Source: Streptomyces lichenis
GTDB lineage: Bacteria; Actinomycetota; Actinomycetes; Streptomycetales; Streptomycetaceae
Assembly: GCF_023218175.1 (NCBI RefSeq)
Contig: NZ_JALPTH010000009.1
Coordinates: forward strand, 152,009 to 216,008
Direction: 5' to 3'
DNA length: 64,000 bases
Both the position numbers and the translations under genes were made by a program. Each line of letters begins with the position of its first letter. Positions within the stretch are counted from its first letter, which is position 1. The notes beneath the pieces were generated by a model, which did not search any database, was not told the DNA's origin, and was given only the letters and a program-made list of their open reading frames with translations. Of this stretch, positions 38,246 through 45,640 are shown in pieces.

Positions 38246-38516
38246 CGGGAGCATGTCGGGCCGCCCCCCGGAGAACCATCCGGAAGGAACGGGCGTCTGA
38301 TCCGTGTAGTCGGTGTAAAAAACCGGGTACGTCACCGGCACGGCTGGATTCTTGACGGCCCTTCACGCAGAATCCGACTGGCCACCTCTTTTGTTGGAGG
38401 TTCAACTGGACCCGCGCACGGACCGGTTGCCGCTTCGATGAGAGCATGTGGCCCCCTTGTGCCCGCCGCCTTGGGCGACCGCGGGCCGACCGGCGTCAGC
38501 TGAGGAGTTACGGTCC

Positions 38517-38852
38517 ATGGCAGGCATGCAGCAGTCACAGGAACAGGCCACACGGAATGGTGTGATGGCCCTGGAGCAGGCGTTCACCGGCGTGCAGAAC
38601 TGCCGCCAGGACGTGGAGAACATGAAGTTCAACCTGTCCTCCGGCCTCAAGGGCTCGGACGGCAAGGCGTTCCAGGACCTGCTCAAGCTCTGGGACGACC
38701 AGGCGGAGATCATCTCGCGCAACCTGCGCGACATGGTCGACACCCTCAACGAGACGCTGCGCACGCAGGGTCTCACCCAGGGCTCCAACAACGAGTCCAT
38801 CAACACCGCGTACACCCAGTCGCAGTCCATCTTCGACACGCTCAGCGGCTGA
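38517..38852 (+). CDS. WXG100-family protein, EsxA-like, lacking the Trp of the WXG motif
   Basis: A 111-residue helical-hairpin protein; size, charge and pairing with the next gene fit an Esx substrate. At the hairpin turn the usual WxG is replaced by LKG (GLKGSDGKAF), but the Gly and the following Ala-x-x-x-Phe spacing are kept. It contains a single cysteine (NCRQD). The C-terminus (NTAYTQSQSIFD) has a tyrosine where the YxxxD/E export signal is normally found, but the exact signal is not clear. GAGGAG lies 9 nt before the ATG at 38517; an ATG 9 bp later is possible. Presumably it forms a heterodimer with the following gene product. Confidence 0.82.
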   Translation: MAGMQQSQEQATRNGVMALEQAFTGVQNCRQDVENMKFNLSSGLKGSDGKAFQDLLKLWDDQAEIISRNLRDMVDTLNETLRTQGLTQGSNNESINTAYTQSQSIFDTLSG

Positions 38853-38934
38853 GCCCCGCCCGGTCCCCGCCACCCACGGCGGCGACCGGCCCACCCCCGC
38901 CCCCTTCAGCACCCGTTGCGAGACGAGGCCCACC

Positions 38935-39258
38935 ATGAGCGACGACTTCACCGACGGACACATCTACGTCGACTACCGCCATATGACCAACGCGGCGGAC
39001 GACATGGTCCAGCAGACCCGGGCGATAGCCACCATCCTCGCCAACCTCGACGCCGAGCTCCAGCAGCTCAAGCAGACCTGGGAAGGCGAGGACCGGCAGG
39101 TCTACAACGACAAGCAACTCGCCTGGAACAACGCCGTCGAGGCGATGCGCAACCTGCTGGAGAACCACTCCCGGCTGCTCACCGACGTGTCGGACAACTA
39201 CCAGTACAGCGAGAAGTCCCTCACCCAGCTCTGGAGCGACGTGCGCATCGGCCGCTGA
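38935..39258 (+). CDS. WXG100-family protein, EsxB-like substrate
   Basis: A 107-residue helix-turn-helix protein with a canonical WEG turn (KQTWEGEDRQVY) and a C-terminal YQYSE that fits the YxxxD/E type VII export signal. No cysteine is present. It lies 82 bp after the EsxA-like gene and the pair resembles EsxA/EsxB partners. In known systems such dimers are secreted by, and needed for, the EccC motor. The start ATG is preceded by a GAGACGAGG-like weak ribosome-binding site. Confidence 0.9.
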   Translation: MSDDFTDGHIYVDYRHMTNAADDMVQQTRAIATILANLDAELQQLKQTWEGEDRQVYNDKQLAWNNAVEAMRNLLENHSRLLTDVSDNYQYSEKSLTQLWSDVRIGR

Positions 39259-39434
39259 CACCCGGCCCCGCCCCCACTCCGGTCCGGCCGGTTTCCGCCC
39301 GCCGTCGCCGAGAGCGCTCTCCTGAGCCCTCCCGGCGGCCGGGCGGCCGGCCCCGGGCCCACCGGGGGCGGGCAGGGCGTGGCGGTGGAGTCCGAGAGCC
39401 GGCAGACCGACGACAGCAGGAGCAGGAGCCGTAC

Positions 39435-39908
39435 ATGGCCGAGAACAGCCCGGTCAACCTGGACAAGGCGTGGCTGCAGAACTTCCTCGACGTGGACGTC
39501 GCGGGGTTCGTCGCCGAACTGGACAAGATCACCAAGGACGGTGTGGGCCCGACCGGCGAGGACGTGCCGGCCCTGGCCAACATCGGCGAGGGCGGCGCCC
39601 GCCCCGACTTCGTGAAGCCCGGCGCGGAACTCCCGCTCACCATCGGCATCATGAAGGACAACGACAAGGAGGTGAGCGGCAAGAACCTCCAGGACTCGGT
39701 GAAGAAGATGATCACCGACATCAAGACCATCCTGGAGGAGCAGAAGACCCTGTTCGAGGACATCGACGACAACCTGCGCACCAGCATCGAGAAGCTGTTC
39801 AAGGCCCAGGGCGACAACCTGGCCAAGATCGAGGGCGACAAGTTCCTCGACATCTTCGAGGACGTGGACGAGACGCTCGGCGGCGGCGAGAGCGAGGACG
39901 ACGACTAG
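39435..39908 (+). CDS. Acidic type VII secretion system-associated protein
   Basis: A 157-residue, strongly acidic protein (ending GGGESEDDD) with no cysteine and no membrane segment. The start MAENSPVNLDKAWLQNFLD and the later coiled Lys/Asp/Ile helices resemble the small 'type VII secretion system-associated protein' family that accompanies ESX loci in Streptomyces, from memory. The pattern of an N-terminal helix, a Gly/Pro loop and long charged helices suggests a soluble chaperone or a structural partner of a substrate. It lies between the EsxB-like gene and the coiled-coil substrate gene. The ATG at 39435 has AGGAG 7-8 nt upstream. Exact function unknown. Confidence 0.75.
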   Translation: MAENSPVNLDKAWLQNFLDVDVAGFVAELDKITKDGVGPTGEDVPALANIGEGGARPDFVKPGAELPLTIGIMKDNDKEVSGKNLQDSVKKMITDIKTILEEQKTLFEDIDDNLRTSIEKLFKAQGDNLAKIEGDKFLDIFEDVDETLGGGESEDDD

Positions 39909-39925
39909 CCCCGCGCCCCAGCCGA

Positions 39926-39990
39926 CCCGTCACCCGGGTCGCGTCCCCGTAGCCCGACCCCCGCCGCCCGGCCCCGTCACCCGGGTCGCG
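39926..39990 (+). repeat. Two copies of an 18-bp palindrome-containing repeat
   Basis: CCCGTCACCCGGGTCGCG occurs at 39926-39943 and again at 39973-39990, 47 bp apart, in the 117-bp gap before the coiled-coil protein gene. Each contains the palindrome ACCCGGGT. Perhaps a regulator site or a small duplication. Confidence 0.6.
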
Positions 39991-40025
39991 CCCCGCCCGC
40001 CCCACCCGCACCCCCGGAGCCGACC

Positions 40026-43000
40026 GTGCGTGAAGAGAACATCAAGCCGCTCACCTCGGACAACGACGGCTGGCGCCAGGCCGTGGAGTTCTTCACCGGC
40101 TATCTCGCGCCCGAGCGGGGCAAGCTCTTCGACGAACTCAAGGGCAACGCGGACATCCCGCAGATGAAGGTCGAGATCAGCAAGCAGGACTCCGTGGACT
40201 ACGCGGACCCCGACGACTTCAACTGGCGGGTGGAGAACGCCGGCTTCCGGATCGAGAACACCGACTTCGTCGTCCCGTTCTACATGACCGGCAGCGACAA
40301 CCCCCAGAGCGGCGACAAGATCAGCATGTACAAGGCGCGGATCACGCTGCTCGGCAACAAGAGCTCGGACGGCCCGCCCGCCGGCGGGGTCGTGGAGGGC
40401 GGCGAGTTCAAGAGCCAGTACGACAACCACCTCGGGCTGACCGGTGACGCGGCCACCTGGACCACCCAGCCGCTGACCCAGTACAGCTACGGCACCGGGC
40501 GCGCCTTGGAGGCGCTGCTCAACAACCCCGACGGCACCTACAACTTCCACTGGAACGGCCTCAACGTCCTCGACAACAAGCAGGTGAGCCTCGCCTCCTT
40601 CGACACCGCGGCGGCCGCCTTCGACCGGGTGGCGCAGTTCTTCGCCGGCCGGCGCGACGCAGTCCAGGAGTGGGAGCGCCGCATAGGCACCGAGCAGAAC
40701 GACGCCTGGCGCGGCCAGGCCGCCGGTGTCTTCTGGAACCTCGTGCACATCCTGAGCAAGCAGTACGAGGGCTACGCCAAGGACATGGCCGGCACCACCG
40801 GCGGCTCCAAGCAGGGCGACGAGATACGCCAGGCCAAGACCGACCTGCGCAACGCGGTCAGCACCCTGCAACGCAGCTGGGCCCACTGGGAGTGGTACAT
40901 GGGCAACCCGCTGCGCTGGCTGCACGACATGCTGGTGGAGATCACCGACCATGTCTGGGAATACAACATCAAGATGATCACGTACAAGATCAACACCGGC
41001 GCGCGGGGCCATGTCTACACCACGTACCACGCGATGTCCGGCTTCGACCAGAACGCCACCCGCTACCTCAAGGGCGACACCTTCGGCCAGCTCGACGAGC
41101 TGACCACCTGGAAGAACGTCGGCGAGAAGGCCGTCCAGCTCTGGCAGGGCTCCGTCATCGAGAACCTGGTCGAGCCCGCCCAGCAGGCCATGCGCGACGT
41201 GCAGAACGCCTGGGCCTCCTCCAGCTTCGTCCTCGGCTCCATCAAGACCCGCGGCGGCAGCGACCTCACCAGCAGCTACAAGGAGGACAAGGCCGAACTC
41301 AAGGAGGAGGAGGCCAAGCGCAAGGAGGAGGAGGCGCAGCGCAAGCAGGACGAGTTCATGGCCTGGCAGAAGGAGCAGGCCGCCAAGGCGGAGGCCGAGG
41401 CCAAGCGCCGCGAGGAGGAGGCCAAGGCGGAGGCGGCCCGCAAGGAGAAGGAGGCCGCCGAGAAGGAGGCCCAGGCCAAGGCCGAGCAGGAGCGCAAGGA
41501 GAAGGAGGCCGAGGCCAAGGCCGCCGAGAAGGAGGCCGAGCAGGAGCGCAAGCAGGCCGAGGCCGAGGCCAAGCAGGAGCAGAAGGAGAAGGAGGCCGAG
41601 GCCAAGGCGGCCCAGAAGGAGGCCGAGGCCGAGCAGAAGGAGGCCCAGGCCAAGGCCGAGCAGGAGCAGAAGGAGAAGGAAGCCGAGGCCAAGCAGGCGC
41701 AGAAGGAAGCCGAAGCGGAGCAGAAGCAGGCCGAGGCGGAGGCCAAGCAGGCGCAGAAGGAGGCGGAGGCCGAGCAGAAGCAGGCCGAGGCCGAGCAGAA
41801 GGCGGAAGCCAAGCAGGCCGAGCAGGAGGCCAAGCAGGAGGAGGCCCAGCGCCGCGCCGAGGAGGCTCAGCAGCGCCAGGAGCAGGTCCAGGCCGCCCAG
41901 TTCGCCCAGTCCCGCGCCGACCAGGAGCGCCAGCGCAAGGAGCAGGAGCAGAAGGAGGCCGAGGCCGAGGCCAAGGCCGCCCAGAAGGAAGCCGAAGCCG
42001 AGCAGAAGGCCGCCGAGAAGGAGGCGGAGGCGGAGCAGAAGCAGGCCGAGGCCGAGCAGAAGGCGGAGCAGAAGGAAGCCGAGGCGAAGGCCGAGCAGGC
42101 CCAGAAGGAGGCGGAGGCCGAGCAGAAGCAGGCCGAAGCCGAGCAGAAGGCGGAAGCCAAGCAGGCCGAACAGGAGGCCAAGCAGGCGCAGAAGGAGGCG
42201 GAGGCCGAGCAGAAGCAGGCCGAGGCCGAACAGAAGGCGGAGGCCAAGCAGGCCGAGCAGGAGGCCAAGCAGGAGGAGGCCCAGCAGCGCGCCGAACAGG
42301 CCCAGCGCGAGCAGCAGGAGGAGCAGCGCCGGCTCCAGACCGAGCAGGAGCTGCGCCAGGACCAGCTGCTCACCGAGCAGGAGAAGCGCGAGGCCGAACA
42401 GCGCGCCGAGGCCGAGGCCAAGCAGGCGGAGGCGGAGGCCAAGGCGGAGGCGCGGCAGCAGGAGCAGGACACCAAGCAGGCCGAGGCGGAGGCCAAGCAG
42501 GCCGAGGAGCAGGCCCGTCGCGAGGCCGCCTACGAGCAGGCCCAGGCCGAGTACGACCAGGCGCGCGGCGAAGGGCTCCCGGGCGGCGACCGCCCCGGAC
42601 TCGACCGGCCCGGCTCGATCGACCCGATCACCGGTGAGTTGAACCCCGGCGACCTGCCCTCACTCGGCGGCGCCGACCTGCCCGTCTACTCCGGCGACGG
42701 GCTCACCATGCCCGACGGCAGCCACACCAGCATCGACGACCAGGGCCGCGTCGTCACCCGCCACCCCGACGGCACCACCGTCACCATCGACCCCGACCTG
42801 CACACCTCCACCGTCACCCGCCCCGACGGCACCACCTCCACCGGGCCGCTGAACACCGGCGACCGGCTCCCGCACCCCGACGGCAGCGTCTCGCACATCG
42901 AGCCCGACGGCCGGGTGATCACCGACTACCCGGACGGCACGACCACCACGATCGACCCGCACACCGGCATCGGCACCACCACCCGCCCCGACGGCACCGT

Positions 43001-43643
43001 GATCACCGGCGACCTCAACGGCGGCGGCGCCCTGCCCGGCGGCTCGGGCCCCCACTCCTCCCTCCCCACCCTGGACCGCCCCTCCTACGACGGCTCCCTC
43101 GGCGGCTACGAGGAGGAGCTGTACGACGACACCCCCTACGAGCGGCCCACGGTCGGCAGCGGCGCCGGGCCCCTGCCCGCCTACGGGGCGGCCGGCGGCG
43201 ACTTCGGCAACCAGCTCAACACCGGCTCTCTGCCCGGTTCGAACGTGGGCGGCGGCTCCGCGCAGACGCCGATGGGCGGGGCGCCCATGGGAGGCATGCC
43301 GATGGGCGGCATGGGCGGCGCCGGGGCCGGAGGTGGCGGCGGCGCCAACAACTCCGAGCGGGTCCGCAACGTCATCGACGACGGCCGCCCCGTGGGCGGA
43401 CCGCGCGGCGGACGCCCCCGGCCGGGCGGCCCCCGGGGCGGGCACGACGAGAACGACGTACGGGTCTCCACCCCGCGTACCGCCGCCACCACCGGTGGCT
43501 CGCCGTTCATGCCCATGGGCGGGCAGGCCCCCGGCCAGCAGCAGACCCAGAGCGGCGACCGCACCCGCGACGCCTGGGTGCAGGAGGAAGAGGACGTCTG
43601 GGGCACCGACGAGGGCGGCTCCCCGGCCGTGATCGGACGATGA
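40026..43643 (+). CDS. Large coiled-coil type VII-associated protein with embedded WXG-like segment
   Basis: 1,205 residues, GTG start with GGAG 6 nt upstream, no cysteine. Residues about 1-215 form a conserved globular region (DNDGWRQAVEFFTGY ... WTTQPLTQYSYGTG) like Streptomyces T7SS-linked proteins, possibly the 'AAWKG' family. Residues about 215-330 have a WXG100-like turn (NDAWRGQAAGVFW). Residues 417-845 are an extraordinary Lys/Glu/Ala/Gln coiled coil built of KEAEAEQKQAE-type repeats. Residues about 890-1000 contain repeated PDGT/PDGS beta turns (HPDGTTVTIDP, YPDGTTTTIDP). The C-terminus is a Gly/Pro/Met-rich tail. It may be a secreted structural filament, scaffold or delivery protein for the giant effectors. 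This is inference from the locus and lack of cysteine. Confidence 0.8.
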   Translation: MREENIKPLTSDNDGWRQAVEFFTGYLAPERGKLFDELKGNADIPQMKVEISKQDSVDYADPDDFNWRVENAGFRIENTDFVVPFYMTGSDNPQSGDKISMYKARITLLGNKSSDGPPAGGVVEGGEFKSQYDNHLGLTGDAATWTTQPLTQYSYGTGRALEALLNNPDGTYNFHWNGLNVLDNKQVSLASFDTAAAAFDRVAQFFAGRRDAVQEWERRIGTEQNDAWRGQAAGVFWNLVHILSKQYEGYAKDMAGTTGGSKQGDEIRQAKTDLRNAVSTLQRSWAHWEWYMGNPLRWLHDMLVEITDHVWEYNIKMITYKINTGARGHVYTTYHAMSGFDQNATRYLKGDTFGQLDELTTWKNVGEKAVQLWQGSVIENLVEPAQQAMRDVQNAWASSSFVLGSIKTRGGSDLTSSYKEDKAELKEEEAKRKEEEAQRKQDEFMAWQKEQAAKAEAEAKRREEEAKAEAARKEKEAAEKEAQAKAEQERKEKEAEAKAAEKEAEQERKQAEAEAKQEQKEKEAEAKAAQKEAEAEQKEAQAKAEQEQKEKEAEAKQAQKEAEAEQKQAEAEAKQAQKEAEAEQKQAEAEQKAEAKQAEQEAKQEEAQRRAEEAQQRQEQVQAAQFAQSRADQERQRKEQEQKEAEAEAKAAQKEAEAEQKAAEKEAEAEQKQAEAEQKAEQKEAEAKAEQAQKEAEAEQKQAEAEQKAEAKQAEQEAKQAQKEAEAEQKQAEAEQKAEAKQAEQEAKQEEAQQRAEQAQREQQEEQRRLQTEQELRQDQLLTEQEKREAEQRAEAEAKQAEAEAKAEARQQEQDTKQAEAEAKQAEEQARREAAYEQAQAEYDQARGEGLPGGDRPGLDRPGSIDPITGELNPGDLPSLGGADLPVYSGDGLTMPDGSHTSIDDQGRVVTRHPDGTTVTIDPDLHTSTVTRPDGTTSTGPLNTGDRLPHPDGSVSHIEPDGRVITDYPDGTTTTIDPHTGIGTTTRPDGTVITGDLNGGGALPGGSGPHSSLPTLDRPSYDGSLGGYEEELYDDTPYERPTVGSGAGPLPAYGAAGGDFGNQLNTGSLPGSNVGGGSAQTPMGGAPMGGMPMGGMGGAGAGGGGGANNSERVRNVIDDGRPVGGPRGGRPRPGGPRGGHDENDVRVSTPRTAATTGGSPFMPMGGQAPGQQQTQSGDRTRDAWVQEEEDVWGTDEGGSPAVIGR
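41282..42540 (+). repeat. Imperfect tandem repeats encoding the KEAE/QKQAE coiled coil
   Basis: About 1.26 kb of in-frame repeats built from GAGGCC, AAGCAG, GAGCAG and AAGGAG codons. Larger units recur: for instance the block at about 41760-41850 reappears almost unchanged near 42110-42180 and 42190-42290. The repeats keep the frame and the heptad-like charge pattern, so length is likely to vary between strains by slippage or recombination. Confidence 0.9.
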
Positions 43644-43707
43644 CCCCGGCCGCCCGTATTCGCCCCCCTGCCCGCTTCCCCCGCCCCACCGACCGGAGGT
43701 GCCACCG

Positions 43708-44184
43708 GTGACCGAATCGATCGAGCAGCGCATCAAGAAGGCCATGGCCGAACTGGAGTCCGTCCAGGAGGCCGTGGCCCGCGCCGAGGACCGGATGGCG
43801 GGCGCCACCGAGACCGTGCGGTCCCGGGACCGCTCCGTGGAGGTCGTCATCGGCCCCCAGGGGGAGCTGGCCGGGCTGAAGTTCCTGGACAGCAAGTATC
43901 GTTCGATGAACGCGGCCCAGCTGGCGGCCTCGGTGATGGAGGCGGCCGAGCGGGGTCGGGCCCGGATGGCCCGCCAGGTGATGGACGTCTTCGAACCGCT
44001 GACCCGCGCCGAGGGCGCGGCCTCGGGGGTGCGCGGGGTCGACCTCGACTGGGACCGGGTCTTCGGCTCCGCGCTGGCGGGCGAGGATGAGGCGCCCGGA
44101 CGGCCCCGCCGCTCCGCCGACCGGCTGCGGGACGAGATCCACGAGGACGGCTACGGCGGTCACCACGGAGGGAAGCGGTCATGA
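43708..44184 (+). CDS. YbaB/EbfC-family protein, EspL-like
   Basis: A 158-residue protein whose first 105 residues match the YbaB/EbfC fold: an N-terminal helix (QRIKKAMAELESVQEAV), then GxxRSVEVVIGPQGELAGLKF, then a second helix. The C-terminal part is acidic and His/Gly-rich. YbaB-like proteins such as EspL occur in mycobacterial ESX loci, where they interact with secreted Esp proteins, so a substrate-chaperone or nucleoid-type role is possible. I chose the GTG at 43708, with GGAGGT 8 nt upstream. Its stop overlaps the next gene's ATG by 4 bp (ATGA), implying tight co-expression with that WXG100-like protein. Confidence 0.82.
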   Translation: MTESIEQRIKKAMAELESVQEAVARAEDRMAGATETVRSRDRSVEVVIGPQGELAGLKFLDSKYRSMNAAQLAASVMEAAERGRARMARQVMDVFEPLTRAEGAASGVRGVDLDWDRVFGSALAGEDEAPGRPRRSADRLRDEIHEDGYGGHHGGKRS

Positions 44185-44561
44185 GCGGTGTCTTCGAGGC
44201 CTACCCGGCCGAACTGCGGACGGCCATCGAGCGGATGAGGAACCTGCCCAGGATGGCGTACGCGCTGGGCCGCGACTTCCGCTCCGACGAGCAGACCTAC
44301 ACCGCCTGGCCCGGCTGGACCGACGACTACGCCCAGCAGAACCGCCCGGTCTACGAGCGGAACAACGAGTTCTGCACCGGCTCCAGCGAGAAGCTGTTCG
44401 AGGCGCTCGACGGACTGGTGCAGGCCACCCTCGCCAATCTCAACAGCATCGAGCGCACCCAGTCGGACTCCGAGGAGCGGATCGCCGAACACCGGCGCAG
44501 GACACCCGAGTCCATCTTCGACGACGGCGAGACCGGGGGCGGCGGCGGAGGACGCCGCTGA
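44181..44561 (+). CDS. WXG100-like type VII protein
   Basis: A 126-residue protein translationally coupled (ATGA overlap) to the YbaB/EspL-like gene. Two helices flank a turn with AWPGWTDDYAQQ, a WXG-like motif (WPG). The C-terminal part is a charged helix (NSIERTQSDSEERIAEHRR) and a Gly/Asp-rich tail. It has one cysteine (EFCTGS). Such proteins precede WXG/CpnT-like toxins in actinobacteria and often act as their Esx-type partner. Here the giant gene 2 follows 91 bp downstream, so this may be its dedicated secretion partner. That pairing is inference. Confidence 0.8.
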   Translation: MSGVFEAYPAELRTAIERMRNLPRMAYALGRDFRSDEQTYTAWPGWTDDYAQQNRPVYERNNEFCTGSSEKLFEALDGLVQATLANLNSIERTQSDSEERIAEHRRRTPESIFDDGETGGGGGGRR

Positions 44562-44635
44562 CCGGCGCCTGAGGGCGAGACGGGTACGGCGGACGGGCAA
44601 GAGTGCCGGCACCGGCAGAGGCACGGTGCGGGCAG

Positions 44636-45640
44636 GGTGAGCGGAGTTCTGGGTGCAGGAGATCAACTTTCCGGAGGATGTCCGGAAGATGCTCTGGATC
44701 CTCATCGGTGAGATGCCGTTGGAGGCCAGGGAGAACCTCGCCTATGAGAGCCGTGAGCTCTACCACCGTTACGGCCGTGGTCTGAAGTCTCTCCAGGAGG
44801 AGATCCGGGCGTCGATCGCGGAGGCGGCGACCGCGCTCCCGAAGGAGGTCGCCGACCCCTATATCAGCGCGTTGTCGGTGCTGGTGGACGACGCCGGGGT
44901 GAGCCATATCGACCAGATGGTCGACCAGTTGGACGAGATCTCCGCGGGTCAGGTCGATCACTCGATCAAGATCCAGGGTGCCAAGTGGGAGATCATCGCC
45001 GAGATCATCTCGTTGATCGCGGAGTTGGCGATTTTGGCGGCGTTGGCGGCGTTCACCGGCGGGACGTCGGTGACGCAGATGTTCCTGGCGCGGGCGCGCA
45101 GTCGGCTGGCGGTGCTGTTGATCGTGCAGCGGTTGTTGCGGATGTCGGGGTTGGGGCCGGCGCTGACGGGGGCGTTGACCGAGGCGTTGCAGGTGTTGGC
45201 GGTGCAGTTGGCGCAGATCGCGCTGAACGAGGGGCCGCGCAAGCCGGACGGCATCGACTGGAAGGAGGTCGGCAAGGGCGCGGCCTTCGGGGCGCTGGCC
45301 GGCCTCTTCTCCGGCTGGCTCGGAGGTGCCTTCGACCTGTTCGGGAACTTCTTCAAGAACTACCTAAAGAAGAACATCGACAACTTCGACTCCTGGGTGA
45401 AGCGCAACCCGCTCACCGTCAAGACGCTGGATGTGCTCAACGACCTGCCCGAGGCCTTCATCGTCGGCGCAGTGAGCGAGAGCGCGGCGGAGGTGTTGGT
45501 CCAGGGACTCTTCGACGGGGTGTGGGAGTTCAAGTGGGAGACCTTCGTCGGGTCGGGGACCAGCTCGATGTTCCAGGTGGTGACCGACGTCGGAGGCGGG
45601 GGCGGGGGACTGTGGCTGAACAAGTGGCTCACGGACTCCA
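44636..45640 (+). repeat. ~1.0-kb direct repeat, copy 2 (5' part of giant gene 2)
   Basis: Nearly identical to 15577-16580, starting 17 bp before the GTG of giant gene 2 and ending where the variable linker begins (about codon 329). Same orientation. Base differences are mainly silent. See the first copy for the implications of the 29-kb spacing. Confidence 0.9.

Noticed and set aside
41282..42540. Repeat cluster that could be mistaken for a CRISPR or non-coding satellite
   Set aside because: Repeats are in frame, vary in length without constant spacers and encode a continuous coiled coil.
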